The notes: generated by a model from the letters alone, not told the origin. Positions 37,548 to 47,472 are shown, counted from the first letter of the stretch. The stretch: DNA of 48,468 nt from Candidatus Epulonipiscium fishelsonii (GCA_001983455.1 LJDB01000105.1:1-48468); one strand, 5' to 3'. Numbers and translations: made by a program.

Positions 37548-38976
37548 GTTAAAATGGTTTCATAGTTTAAGATTACAACTATTTGTATTATTTTTTTTAG
37601 TAAGTGCTATACCTTTTATGTTCTTTGCTTCTTTAACAACAGGAAGAATAGAAGCATATTTCTTAGAAGATAGTAAAGCTGAATGGATGCGACAGGCCAA
37701 TCTTGTAGTAAGCCAAATTATTCAAACCAACAACTATCTTAAAGAAGGAACAAACTACACGATATTTACAAATAAAATTAGAGAATTAAGCCAAAGTGAA
37801 GAAGTGAACGCCAGAATAATTGTTGTGGATCCATTAGGATATGTTGTTGCAGACTCTAGTCGAATAGATTTAAATACAACTTTATTAAACACTCAGATAT
37901 TTAATGCTTTGAACAAAAAAAACTCTAGTGAACGTTATGAAAAAGCTGGAAATTTTATAATGAGTACAGCAGTATCCATTATAGACAAAGAAGATAATGA
38001 CAAAGTGCTAGGTGCAGTACTACTTTCCGCAAGTATAAACGATATTTATAAACTATTAGAAGATATGGAAAGTCAAATTTATTTCTTATCTTTAATAGCT
38101 AGTTTAGTTATAGGATTATTAAGTTTCTTTTCTTCTTCAATAATAACCAGACCGATTAAAACTTTGATGAAAGTTGTGCAACGTGTTACAAACGGACAAC
38201 TAGACCAAAAAGTCAAATTAAATGGTAAAGGAGAAATGGCTGAACTAGCAAATGCATTTAATCATATGACAGAACAACTTCAACTAGTGGATCAATCAAG
38301 ACAAGAATTTGTGTCTGACGTATCACATGAACTGAAAACACCGCTTTCGTCCATAAAAGTTCTTACAGAATCTCTTATGTGTGAAGAGGATGTTCCAGTG
38401 GAAATGTATAAAGAATTTTTTTATGATATAAATTCAGAGGTTGATAGATTAAATGTAATAATTACCGATTTGCTACTATTAGTAAAGTTGGATAGAACAG
38501 AAATAATGTTGAATATTAATGAAACAAACATAAAACATCTGATTGCAAACATCTTAAAAAGACTTTCTCCTTTAGCAAGGAAAAAAGATATTGAGATGAT
38601 ATATGAAGCGAACAAAGAAATATATGCAGAAGTTGATGAAGTTAAGCTAACTCTTGCTATATCAAATATAATTGAAAATGGGATAAAATATACGCCAGAA
38701 GGTGGTCAAGTAAAAGTAAAACTACAAAGTGATATGCAAGATGTATTTATTGAAGTAGAGGATACTGGTATTGGAATTGCAAAAGAAGAACAGGGAAGAA
38801 TATTTGAACGATTTTATAGAACTGATAAAACTAGGAGTAGAGATACCGGTGGAACTGGTTTAGGGCTGTCTATTACTTATCGTACTATAATTATGCATAC
38901 AGGCTCAATTCAAGTGGAAAGTGAGGAAGGAATTGGATCTACTTTTGTAATTCAAATCCCTATAAAACATGTATAG
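37525..38976 (+). CDS. Membrane sensor histidine kinase
   Basis: Two membrane helices (LQLFVLFFLVSAIPFMFFA; FLSLIASLVIGLLSFFSSS) bracket an extracellular sensor of about 140 residues. A HAMP domain (RPIKTLMKVVQRVTNGQLD), the H box VSDVSHELKTPLSS and ATPase motifs (NIIENGIKYTPEGG, DTGIGIAKEEQG, GTGLGLS) follow. The start is unclear: TTG at 37525 overlaps the regulator by 23 bases but lacks a well-spaced RBS, and no ATG exists nearby. Confidence 0.88.
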   Translation: MVTILRIKLKWFHSLRLQLFVLFFLVSAIPFMFFASLTTGRIEAYFLEDSKAEWMRQANLVVSQIIQTNNYLKEGTNYTIFTNKIRELSQSEEVNARIIVVDPLGYVVADSSRIDLNTTLLNTQIFNALNKKNSSERYEKAGNFIMSTAVSIIDKEDNDKVLGAVLLSASINDIYKLLEDMESQIYFLSLIASLVIGLLSFFSSSIITRPIKTLMKVVQRVTNGQLDQKVKLNGKGEMAELANAFNHMTEQLQLVDQSRQEFVSDVSHELKTPLSSIKVLTESLMCEEDVPVEMYKEFFYDINSEVDRLNVIITDLLLLVKLDRTEIMLNINETNIKHLIANILKRLSPLARKKDIEMIYEANKEIYAEVDEVKLTLAISNIIENGIKYTPEGGQVKVKLQSDMQDVFIEVEDTGIGIAKEEQGRIFERFYRTDKTRSRDTGGTGLGLSITYRTIIMHTGSIQVESEEGIGSTFVIQIPIKHV

Positions 38977-39880
38977 GAAGCGATTTATATTACTAACTAT
39001 TTTATTTTTATTATTAGGATGTAGTTCAAACGGAAATACATCTACACAAAAATTTAATGTATATTTTTTTAATCCGACTAAAAATATTATGGCTGTTGAA
39101 AAAGTAACAATGGAGTTAAATGAAAATACTAGCAAAAATGATTTAATATATCAAGCGATCCATGCATTGTATTCTGGACCTGTTTCTAAAAATTTACAAA
39201 GAGTCGTTCCGGTTGAAGTTATAGTTTCTCTACAAAATGGAATTGCTACAATAGAATTGAGTCCAGATTATGATAAATTAATTATTTCAGACCAAATAAT
39301 ATTAAGGTCATCACTAGTATATACTGTAACAGATTTCGACTTTGTAAATGGAGTCCAATTTTTGGTTGGGGATGAACCATTAAAAAATAATAATGGTATT
39401 AGGATAGGCGTATTAGATAGAAATAATATAGGAATTGGTGCAATGGATCCCAATCCTCCAACGACTAGGCAGTTACTAATTTTATATTTTAGAAAAGAAG
39501 GAACTAATGAATTAGTGCCAGAGATAAGAGATGTTCAAGTAAATCAAGATGTTCCTATTGAACAATATATCATTGAAGAACTTATAAAAGGACCATCTAT
39601 AGAAGGACTAGAGCCAACCTTACCAAAAACCACTATTATAAATGCTATAAAGGTTCAAGACACTGTATTTCAAATAGATTTAACATACGAAAAGCAAGCT
39701 AAGGAATTAACCTTACCAGAAGGAGAAACTTTATTAATATATTCAATTGTGAACTCTGTAACAGAAATAGGAAAAATTCAAAAAGTAAGTTTTTTGATGA
39801 ATGGAGAAGAACCAGATTCCATTGGCGAAATTGACTTTAGCATACTATTTGAAAGGAATGAAGATTTAATTGCACAATAG
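38969..39880 (+). CDS. Lipoprotein with two GerMN domains (GerM-like)
   Basis: A short lipoprotein signal (LLTILFLLLGCSS) precedes two GerMN repeats (about 28-150 and 165-295; each has an IxQAIHALYSGP or IEELIKGPS-type phrase). GerM proteins take part in sporulation and germination of Bacillus. In Clostridia GerMN lipoproteins often follow a two-component pair, as here. The ATG overlaps the kinase stop by 8 bases, indicating translational coupling. Confidence 0.85.
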   Translation: MYRKRFILLTILFLLLGCSSNGNTSTQKFNVYFFNPTKNIMAVEKVTMELNENTSKNDLIYQAIHALYSGPVSKNLQRVVPVEVIVSLQNGIATIELSPDYDKLIISDQIILRSSLVYTVTDFDFVNGVQFLVGDEPLKNNNGIRIGVLDRNNIGIGAMDPNPPTTRQLLILYFRKEGTNELVPEIRDVQVNQDVPIEQYIIEELIKGPSIEGLEPTLPKTTIINAIKVQDTVFQIDLTYEKQAKELTLPEGETLLIYSIVNSVTEIGKIQKVSFLMNGEEPDSIGEIDFSILFERNEDLIAQ

Positions 39881-42164
39881 AATACTATTTAATATAGTTT
39901 TATGCTTAATATGTGGGGTATTTTTTTTTCCTTTAGAGATGCATCACCCTATAAATGAAACTGTGCAATATTGGGAAGAACAACGACAAAAGAAAGCAAC
40001 TGTTGATATATCAGGTACTGTTGTAGAAGTTAGTCAAACAGAGTATTCTTTAAAAGTAATAGTAAAAGATATATATGATATACCTTATAGAGTAATGTTA
40101 GAATTGCAAAATGAAGATATTCTAATAACTCCTTATGATAAAATTAGATGTAGTGGCACTGTAATGGGTCAATCTATTCAATACAACCCTGCTGATATGG
40201 ATTATGAAACATATTTAAAAAGTGAAGCAATCCTTAGCAGAATTAAAGTAGATATCAACGATATAGACGTTATACAAAAAACACCTATTTTTGAAAAAAT
40301 ACGAAATAAAATTGATGAGCAAATTGATTATGTTTTTAAAACTAACAGTGGAATAATTAAAAGCTTGCTTTTAGGTGATAAGAGTGATTTGAACGAAGAT
40401 ATACAAAATAGTTATTTTAACTTGGGTGTAGGTCATATTTTAGTTATCTCTGGATTTCACATTGGATTAATATATTTTATTTGTACAAAATTAAATATAT
40501 TTCTAGGAATGTTTTTTTTGAGAATAGCCACAATAATTTTTGGAGAAAAAGTTGCGATATCAATTGCAACTTTTCTTTTTGGGTATTATTCTAGATTAAT
40601 AAGTACGCTAATTTTTTGTTGGACTTATTGCTTTATAATAGGCCTATCTACTTCCAACTTGAGAGCTTGCATATTTATTACTTTAAGTATCGTTGCAAAA
40701 TGTATTTGGCAAGAGGATGATTATTGGAACAACATTGCAATTGCTGCAGGCATAATAATAATTTACAATCCATATAGCTTATTTGGCGTTGGATTTCAAC
40801 TGTCTTTTGGAGCTATGATTGGTATAGGATTATATCAATTTGTAGAGGAATATTGCTCTGCAAAGGATATAAAATTGCGTCAGCATACGTCTTCAAGATT
40901 TTGTATAAATAACTTATATAGTTCTATGCTGTTAAGTTTGTGTATCACTATAATTCTCGCACCAATACTTGCCTATCACTTTTACACGATATCATATATA
41001 TCAATATTTATTAATGCATTTATTATCGAAATATTTACGGTAATAATTATTGGTAGTCTGATAATTTTAGGGACTTCATTTTTGGCTTTAAATTTATCAC
41101 AAAATTTAGTGCAAGAACTAAACTTAATTTTAGATACAATCAATTTAGTTCTGTCACATATTAGTACTTTATTAGATCCATTAATAATAAGAAGGCCAAC
41201 TACGTTTGAAATAATATTATATTATATGTGTATAAGCTCAATTTGTATAGGTTTAAGTGTTCAAATATCTAAACATAATATAGCTAAAAAATTGTTTGAA
41301 CGATATAAAGTTGCAGTAATAAAGTCACTAGTAATAATATTGAGTTCTCAATTAATTTTTGGATTTATAGGCATTGATGCTTTGCATTTTAGTTCCTATT
41401 TTATTAAACCAGAAGCAGTTATAACACAACTTTATGTTGGACAAGGAGACGGGACAGTAATTCAACACGCAAACAAAATCATCGTAATTGATGGAGGAAT
41501 TGGCTCAAGCTATTCAAAGCTAAAAAAACATATAAATTCTAAGGGAAAAAAAGCAATTGATATAGCAATAATCTCGCACACAGATTATGATCATGTTGGA
41601 GCAATTATTGAGTGGATTAAAAATAATAATGAGATTAAATTACTGATTGTGCCCAAATTAAATGACGAAGATGAAATAGATAAGCAACTAATAGATTTAT
41701 GCACAATATATGAGATTGAAAAAAAAGAAATTACAGTTCCTACAGATATAGAAATTGGCGATATGGCTTTAGATATTATTGCTCCATCAAACATCACTAG
41801 TGATAAAAATAACAATTCACTAGTGTTTAATCTAAGCTATAGAGATTTTAATATGTTATATACAGGAGATATATCTAAGGAAGTAGAAGAAAATTTAGAT
41901 TTACAAGATATTGATATCTTAAAAGTGGCTCATCATGGTTCTAAAACATCGACTAGTGAGAAATTACTAGAATTATCAAAGCCAGAGTATGCAATAATAA
42001 GTTGTGGAAAAAATAATATTTATAATCATCCACATACCCAAGTTCTTGATGATTTAGAAAAATATAACGTAAATGTTTTAAGAACAGATTTGGATGGAGC
42101 TATAACGATTGAACTTTATGAAAATCAAGTAAAATTAAAAAAATATATAAAGACAGAGGAATAA
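39870..42164 (+). CDS. comEC: ComEC/Rec2 DNA-uptake channel protein
   Basis: This 764-residue protein has a DUF4131-like N-terminal region, a ComEC membrane core (VGHILVISGFHIGL, then many helices to about 500) and a C-terminal metallo-beta-lactamase domain with HTDYDHVG (about 570) and VAHHGSKTSTSEKLL. It would pass single-stranded DNA across the membrane. The TTG start overlaps the GerM-like stop by 11 bases. With ComEA 3 kb upstream, a DNA-uptake function is plausible. Confidence 0.9.
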   Translation: MHNRILFNIVLCLICGVFFFPLEMHHPINETVQYWEEQRQKKATVDISGTVVEVSQTEYSLKVIVKDIYDIPYRVMLELQNEDILITPYDKIRCSGTVMGQSIQYNPADMDYETYLKSEAILSRIKVDINDIDVIQKTPIFEKIRNKIDEQIDYVFKTNSGIIKSLLLGDKSDLNEDIQNSYFNLGVGHILVISGFHIGLIYFICTKLNIFLGMFFLRIATIIFGEKVAISIATFLFGYYSRLISTLIFCWTYCFIIGLSTSNLRACIFITLSIVAKCIWQEDDYWNNIAIAAGIIIIYNPYSLFGVGFQLSFGAMIGIGLYQFVEEYCSAKDIKLRQHTSSRFCINNLYSSMLLSLCITIILAPILAYHFYTISYISIFINAFIIEIFTVIIIGSLIILGTSFLALNLSQNLVQELNLILDTINLVLSHISTLLDPLIIRRPTTFEIILYYMCISSICIGLSVQISKHNIAKKLFERYKVAVIKSLVIILSSQLIFGFIGIDALHFSSYFIKPEAVITQLYVGQGDGTVIQHANKIIVIDGGIGSSYSKLKKHINSKGKKAIDIAIISHTDYDHVGAIIEWIKNNNEIKLLIVPKLNDEDEIDKQLIDLCTIYEIEKKEITVPTDIEIGDMALDIIAPSNITSDKNNNSLVFNLSYRDFNMLYTGDISKEVEENLDLQDIDILKVAHHGSKTSTSEKLLELSKPEYAIISCGKNNIYNHPHTQVLDDLEKYNVNVLRTDLDGAITIELYENQVKLKKYIKTEE

Positions 42165-42165
42165 T

Positions 42166-43101
42166 ATGGTTTATTTATTACATGGAACAGAAGAATGGGT
42201 TAAAAATAAGCGATTGAATGAAATTAAAGTAAATATTTTTGGGCAAACACTAGACTTGATGAACTATAGTTATTATGAAGGTAATAAATGTAGTGTTTAT
42301 GAAATTATATCTCAATGTGAAACTCTCCCTTTTTTTAGTGAATATAAATTAATTGTCGTTAAAAATAGTGACTTATTTAAGGCTGGAAGAAAAGATGATA
42401 CTGATCAAATAAGTGAGTGGTTCAAAAATGTTCCTTCTTATATAGTGCTGGTGTTTCTAGAAGATGAAATAGATAAACGAAATAAGTTATTTAAAGCTAT
42501 TAACAAAGAAGGAACTGTTCAAAACTGTGACTATCCAGATACCGAGAATATTTATAAGTTATTACTTGCCAAAGCACCTTTAAAAAAAGATGTATTTAAC
42601 TATTTTATAAACAATATGCCAAAAAATATGATTTATATATTAAATGAGTTTGAGAAATTATTATCCTATTGTGATGGGAAAATCATTACAATAGAAGATA
42701 TTGATGCTGTATGTGTGTTTAATGCTGAACACCAGGTATTTGAATTAATAAAATTTATGGGAAAGAAGCAAATAGAAGAATGTATAAAAATATACAATAC
42801 TCTTATAGAAGCGAAAGAATATCCAACAAAAATACTAGCTTTAATCTCAAGAGAATATAGACTGATGTTTCAAGTAAAATATTTAAATCGTTCAAATATT
42901 TCAGTAAATCAGATTGCAAAAGATTTAAGTATCCCTTCATTTATTGCAAGAGAATTAACAAAACAGTCTAAAGAAAAAACATTTTCTACAATTAAAAAAA
43001 TTTTAAGGTTTTGTCTTGAAACGGACGAACAAATCAAAAGTGGAAAAATGGAACCTATAAAAAGTGTAGAACTTCTTATTATTAAATGCACTTATATTTA
43101 A
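42166..43101 (+). CDS. holA: DNA polymerase III delta subunit
   Basis: This 311-residue clamp-loader subunit matches HolA: YLLHGTEEWVKNKRL, SQCETLPFFSEYKLIVVKN, MIYILNEFEKLLSYC and a helical C-terminal domain. It starts 1 base after the comEC stop, the common comEC-holA order in Firmicutes. rpsT, often next, is absent. The following gap 43102-43298 has a GGAACACA/TGTGTTTCC hairpin and no assignable promoter. Confidence 0.88.
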   Translation: MVYLLHGTEEWVKNKRLNEIKVNIFGQTLDLMNYSYYEGNKCSVYEIISQCETLPFFSEYKLIVVKNSDLFKAGRKDDTDQISEWFKNVPSYIVLVFLEDEIDKRNKLFKAINKEGTVQNCDYPDTENIYKLLLAKAPLKKDVFNYFINNMPKNMIYILNEFEKLLSYCDGKIITIEDIDAVCVFNAEHQVFELIKFMGKKQIEECIKIYNTLIEAKEYPTKILALISREYRLMFQVKYLNRSNISVNQIAKDLSIPSFIARELTKQSKEKTFSTIKKILRFCLETDEQIKSGKMEPIKSVELLIIKCTYI

Positions 43102-43298
43102 TGCATATATTGTTTAAATATTGTAATACTAACTTTATAATCTTAATATCACTGTGATATCATGAATAAATTATAAAAAGTAGAGTCCTATCTTTTATAT
43201 ATAATGCACTTATATTTTGTTTAGCGGGAACACATTGTGTTTCCGTACAAAGTTATATATATTAAGTAGAGACTTTAGTATGTTTAAGGAAGGAAGTG

Positions 43299-43748
43299 AT
43301 GATTTTGAAAGATATAGAAAGCTTAAAGGAAGATTATCCAAATATAGTCGAAACCCATTCACCTAAAAATAAAGTTTTTAAAAATTCATTTCGTGCATTT
43401 TGGGTAGGCGGACTTATTTGTGCGATTGGTCAATTTTTGAATAATGTGTTTATTTATCATGGACTTAATCAAAAAGAAGCAACCAGTGCCACAACTATTG
43501 TGCTTATTATGGCTTCTTCTATTTTGACTGGACTAAACATATTTGATAAAATTGGCAAGTATGCTGGAGCAGGAAGTAGTGTTCCTATTACAGGTTTTGC
43601 AAACTCAATGGTAAGTGCTGCAATGGAATATAAAAAAGAAGGATTTATATATGGTATGGGAGCAAAGCAATTTACAATAGCAGGGCCTGTTATTGTGTTT
43701 GGAACAATATCTAGTATTGTTATCGGAATTATATATTATTTATTATAA
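43299..43748 (+). CDS. spoVAC: Stage V sporulation protein AC
   Basis: This 149-residue membrane protein has three or four helices and the SpoVAC phrases FWVGGLICAIGQ and AGAGSSVPITGFANSM. It belongs to the SpoVA channel that moves dipicolinic acid during spore formation and germination. ATG at 43299 is chosen over GTG 43296 for its spacing from AAGGA. Confidence 0.95.
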   Translation: MILKDIESLKEDYPNIVETHSPKNKVFKNSFRAFWVGGLICAIGQFLNNVFIYHGLNQKEATSATTIVLIMASSILTGLNIFDKIGKYAGAGSSVPITGFANSMVSAAMEYKKEGFIYGMGAKQFTIAGPVIVFGTISSIVIGIIYYLL

Positions 43749-43761
43749 GGTGGTGCACACA

Positions 43762-44766
43762 ATGCATGTAGGTAAACAATCAATCAAATTTGAAAAGCCT
43801 CCTATTATTACCCAAACATTTTCTGGAGTTGGACCAAAGGAAGCAGAAGGCCCTTTAGGAAATCATTTTCACCATTATTTTGAAGACGAAATAATAGGAA
43901 CAGAAAGTTGGGAAAAAGCAGAAGCTGAAATGATAAAACATGTTATTGAAAGGTTACTAGAAAATGCTAATCTAACTTCTAAGGACATAAACTATATTCT
44001 CTCAGGAGACTTGGAAAACCAAATTAATGCTACACATATGGGCGTAAAAGATTTTAATATTCCACTTTTTGGTTTATATGGTGCTTGCTCGACAATGGGT
44101 GAGGCAATGGGACTGGGTTCAATTTTAGTTGGAACAGGAATTGCCAAAAGAGTAATTGCTGGAGCTAGTAGTCATAATTGCACTGCTGAAAAGCAATTTA
44201 GATATCCTCTGGAATTTGGTGCCCAAAGAACAATGACCCAACAATGGACCGTTACAGGATGTGGATATGTTTTAATTGAACAAGAAGGTAAAGGATTAAA
44301 AGTTGAAAGTATTACTACTGGAAAAATTGTTGACTTTGAAACGAAAGATGTAACAAATATGGGGGCAGTTATGGCTCCTGCTGCAGTTGACACTATCTTA
44401 ACTCATCTACAAGATACAAATCAACAACCCAGTGACTATGACGCTATCATCACTGGAGATTTGGGGGTTTGTGGAATGAATATTGCTTTGGATCTTGCTA
44501 AAAGATTAGGGGTAGATTTGTCTAGTGTAATGCATGATTGTGGAGCTATGATATATGACCATGAAGTGCAAGATACACATTGCGGTGGTAGTGGCTGTGG
44601 TTGCAGTGCTTCTGTTTTCTCATCTTATTGGTATAATCAAATAATAGAGGGAAAATATAAAAGAGTACTATTGGTACCAACAGGTGCATTAATGAGTTTG
44701 GCATCTACACAACAAGGTGAACATATTCCTGGAATTGCACATGCTGTATGTATATCAAAGCAGTAA
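43762..44766 (+). CDS. spoVAD: Stage V sporulation protein AD
   Basis: This 334-residue thiolase-fold protein binds dipicolinic acid in the SpoVA system. It starts MHVGKQSIKFEKPP after AAGGTGG, and contains GACSTMGEAMGLG, SHNCTAEKQFRYPLE and GGSGCGCSASVFSSYW. It lies 13 bases after spoVAC. Downstream the operon is interrupted by an IS605-type element. Confidence 0.96.
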   Translation: MHVGKQSIKFEKPPIITQTFSGVGPKEAEGPLGNHFHHYFEDEIIGTESWEKAEAEMIKHVIERLLENANLTSKDINYILSGDLENQINATHMGVKDFNIPLFGLYGACSTMGEAMGLGSILVGTGIAKRVIAGASSHNCTAEKQFRYPLEFGAQRTMTQQWTVTGCGYVLIEQEGKGLKVESITTGKIVDFETKDVTNMGAVMAPAAVDTILTHLQDTNQQPSDYDAIITGDLGVCGMNIALDLAKRLGVDLSSVMHDCGAMIYDHEVQDTHCGGSGCGCSASVFSSYWYNQIIEGKYKRVLLVPTGALMSLASTQQGEHIPGIAHAVCISKQ

Positions 44767-44773
44767 TACCTAT

Positions 44774-45212
44774 TTGACACTACCCAGGCCTAAAGTCGGG
44801 GGATTCTAAAGTGATTAAAGGACAGACTCATTTCTGCTAGTCCCGTATGACCTTTAGTTTAGGGCATGCCATTACCACTACTAGGGCAGAACATTATAGT
44901 TCACTAGGCTGATATAATTTTACCTTATATAAAAGACATTTAGTCTTTTACGATATTTTTACGACTTTTTCTTGTCGTGTTTCACTTTAGAAACATTTTC
45001 GATGCATTGAATATTCGCAATTAAAAATTGTTCAAAAGTTTTATACTAGAAATGACTACTTCTAGCAACTACCTATATCACAATTCAAAGAATTGTTCCA
45101 ATGTATTCAGTTGTGTCCATATTATACAATAAATATTAAAATGTGGCAAGAGCTTTAAAGGAAGATTTAATAGCCTTATATCCCCATAGCTAGGGGCTTT
45201 ACGGCTTGTTTG
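44774..45212 (-). mobile_element. IS200/IS605-type element without tnpA or tnpB, between spoVAD and spoVAE
   Basis: Read on the minus strand, the left end begins directly after TTAC (45216-45213) and carries AAAG followed by CCCC-TAGCTAT-GGGG (45196-45182), like the IS608-class left-end hairpin. The right end has a CCC...GGG hairpin with GACTTTAG and finishes GTGTCAA at 44774, the TCAA right-end cleavage motif of this family. No transposase frame exists. The 3' half (about 44774-44935) is GC-richer and structured, as expected for a TnpB guide-RNA scaffold running to the right end. The element is 439 bp and may have been mobilised in trans. Confidence 0.7.
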
Positions 45213-45244
45213 GTAATGAAATTATAGATGAAAGGAATTACTAT

Positions 45245-45601
45245 ATGGAATATATCAAAGCATTTATAGTAGGTGGTGGAATTTGTGTTATTGGGCAAAT
45301 TTTATTGGATAGGACAAAGCTAACTTCTGGAAGAATTATGGTTATATTTTCAGTCACTGGTGCATTCTTAACAGCACTAGGAGTATATCAACCTGTTGTG
45401 GAATTTGCTGGAGCTGGTGCAACAGTCCCTATTCTTGGATTTGGCTATTCACTAGCAAATGGAGTAATAGCAGAAGTTAAAAGTGAAGGATTGTTTGGAA
45501 TAATGACAGGTGGTTTAAAAGCAACTGCTGGGGGAATTTCTGCAGCCATTGCTTTTGGATATTTAGCAGCACTATTTTCTAATCCAAAAAGTAAAGGTTA
45601 A
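45245..45601 (+). CDS. spoVAE: Stage V sporulation protein AE
   Basis: This 118-residue membrane protein has the pattern FIVGGGICVIGQILLDRT, AGAGATVPILGFGYSLANG and KATAGGISAAIAFGYLAA, and is similar to SpoVAC. The start is ATG 45245 behind AAAGGA. An in-frame TTG at 45206 lies partly inside the inserted element and is unlikely. Without the element it would lie about 40 bases after spoVAD. Confidence 0.95.
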   Translation: MEYIKAFIVGGGICVIGQILLDRTKLTSGRIMVIFSVTGAFLTALGVYQPVVEFAGAGATVPILGFGYSLANGVIAEVKSEGLFGIMTGGLKATAGGISAAIAFGYLAALFSNPKSKG

Positions 45602-45635
45602 TATGATAGGCGAACTGATATGTTCGCCCGATATA

Positions 45636-45685
45636 ATGAATTATCAACGATACCTCATCCCTGTGCAACTGGATAATTCATTTTT
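45636..45685 (+). terminator. Probable terminator of the spoVA operon
   Basis: ATGAATTATC (45636-45645) and GATAATTCAT (45672-45681) form a 10-bp stem with a 26-base loop, followed by five T residues. A smaller GGCGAAC/GTTCGCC hairpin (45609-45628) lies between it and the stop codon but has no T run. The large loop could hide further structure. Confidence 0.5.
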
Positions 45686-45697
45686 GAGAGTTAGATG

Positions 45698-46515
45698 ATG
45701 AATGTGATTACTTTTAAGATAAAATACCAATAAAGAGTATAGAAAAGTTAAAAAATGCCTATACTAATGTAAAAAATAATCCTAATGCATTTACTCTAAT
45801 TCTTTGTAAGGGATTAATGAACGCTGAAGAACTTGTTATAACAACAATGTTTTTTGTAAATGATGATTTTAAAATAATAGGCGATTCAGCAGGTGATGAA
45901 TTAACATTTGAGGATGCTTGTATATATATAGGAAAAAAGTTAGTTTCACATGTAGCAATATTTATTAATTATAATAACAAAATACAAATCTTAAAAGAAA
46001 TAGGTTTAAAAACTACTAATAAAAGACTTTTAGTTACAGAGGAAGATCCTATAAATCGTATTGTACATAAATTTAATGGAAAGCGAGCTGATATTGCATA
46101 TGCGGAATGTTTAGGAGTTCCGTTAAATAAAATTTCAGATTATTTTATAGCATATCCTCTTGGAATAGATGTTGAAAAAAGTATTGATATAATATCACCA
46201 TTTTGTGTAAATCATGATGGTTCAATGACTTTTTATTCGCAAATATTATTCAATACTTTTGTTAATATTATGGAATTTGAAGATACTAATATTAAATTAA
46301 GTAGAATGAAAAATAACATACAAATTAAGCCGAAAATTATATTGTCTATTAACTGCATTGCTGTAAGTGGTAGATACTTGCAAGAAAACATTTGGAATAG
46401 TGTTAATTCTACCATGCAATCTTTTTGCCAAACACACATTGTGATTGTGTGTTATGGCGAAATTTATTATAAAAAATATGTAAATCAAACAAATACTTTA
46501 CTGATAATAGAATAG
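45698..46515 (+). pseudogene. FIST-domain sensor protein with an N-terminal frameshift
   Basis: From ATG 45817 the frame encodes 232 residues of a FIST protein: KIIGDSAGDELTFEDACIY, PLNKISDYFIAYPLGID, NHDGSMTFYSQI, IILSINCIAVSGRYL and CYGEIYYKKYVNQT. The expected beginning is split. ATG 45698 reads MNVITFKIKYQ and stops, while the FIST frame continues upstream as DKIPIKSIEKLKNAYTNVKN. One lost base in the AAG run near 45716 explains both. FIST domains bind small ligands and often sit beside chemoreceptor-like proteins, as here. It could still be expressed from 45817, where only a close AAGGGA precedes the ATG. Confidence 0.65.
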
Positions 46516-46523
46516 AGGATACA

Positions 46524-47450
46524 ATGAATTGGTTAAATAAAAAGCCGACTGCCTTATCAACTGATAATGAGGTAGTGGAAGATATGTCTCATTACAGAAA
46601 AATACTTGTTGAACAGATTAAAATTAATATTAATAATATTTTAGAAAAAGAAGGTGGCAACAAATCCAGACTAGAGCTTATCCATAAAAATTTTGACAAT
46701 ACTGCATATAATGTTAGAATTATTGATGAACAACTTCTTCGAGTAATAGCAAGTAATGAAAATATGACTGGAAGTGTTGTAGATGCTCTTGGTGAAGTAG
46801 AATCTAAAATTAGCATTTCAAAAAATAAAATAGAGGAAGCCATTATTCAAACAGATCAAATTTTAAATGTATTTGAGCAAATAATGGAAGTTTCTAATAT
46901 TATAAAAATGCAATTTGAAGATATCGCAAAATTTGCACAGCGTATAAATAAAATTGCGATTGACACAGGTTTATTATCTTTTAATGCTGCAATAATTGCG
47001 GCTAAAGCTGATGGTGAATCTCAAACGTTTGGTGTAGTTGCTAAAGAAATGAAGAATATTTCTGATATAACACAAGAAAGAGCGAAAAACATTATTAAAG
47101 TTGTGGAAGATATGAGTGAAACAATGCATACATTGGATGAAAAATATCAAAGTGGAAAATTAGTAGTGAACAAGAGTGTAAATCAAATGAAATCTATTAG
47201 TGAAACAATGCAAGAATTAGAAAATACAAAATATTTAATTAATTATGAAATACTTGAGGCGGCAAAAGTTCAAAATAACAATAAAGAAAACATTTTGAAA
47301 ATAACAACCTATCTTGAAGATATAATTGCTGATGTAGATAACAATAACGAATTGTTAGAAAAATTACTTGGAAGTGTAGGAGAAAAATCTTCTGATGTTA
47401 TTGATGTTTTAAATCAACTAACACAAATAGAAATGCTTGATGCAAAATGA
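46524..47450 (+). CDS. Soluble methyl-accepting chemotaxis-like protein
   Basis: This 308-residue protein has no membrane segment and is almost wholly alpha-helical coiled coil. The hairpin tip INKIAIDTGLLSFNAAIIAA, then KADGESQTFGVVAKEMKNIS, matches the MCP signalling tip, though divergent (IDTGLLSF instead of QTNLLAL), so CheA coupling is uncertain. It starts 8 bases after the FIST gene, so a FIST sensor plus signaller pair is likely. No che genes are in the window. Confidence 0.8.
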   Translation: MNWLNKKPTALSTDNEVVEDMSHYRKILVEQIKININNILEKEGGNKSRLELIHKNFDNTAYNVRIIDEQLLRVIASNENMTGSVVDALGEVESKISISKNKIEEAIIQTDQILNVFEQIMEVSNIIKMQFEDIAKFAQRINKIAIDTGLLSFNAAIIAAKADGESQTFGVVAKEMKNISDITQERAKNIIKVVEDMSETMHTLDEKYQSGKLVVNKSVNQMKSISETMQELENTKYLINYEILEAAKVQNNNKENILKITTYLEDIIADVDNNNELLEKLLGSVGEKSSDVIDVLNQLTQIEMLDAK

Positions 47451-47472
47451 TACATTTACGGAGGATAATGAA

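Noticed and set aside
45646..45671. Riboswitch (c-di-GMP type) in the large loop before the FIST gene
   Set aside because: The loop contains CCCTGTGCAACTGG, but the conserved c-di-GMP-I core and a second paired arm are absent.
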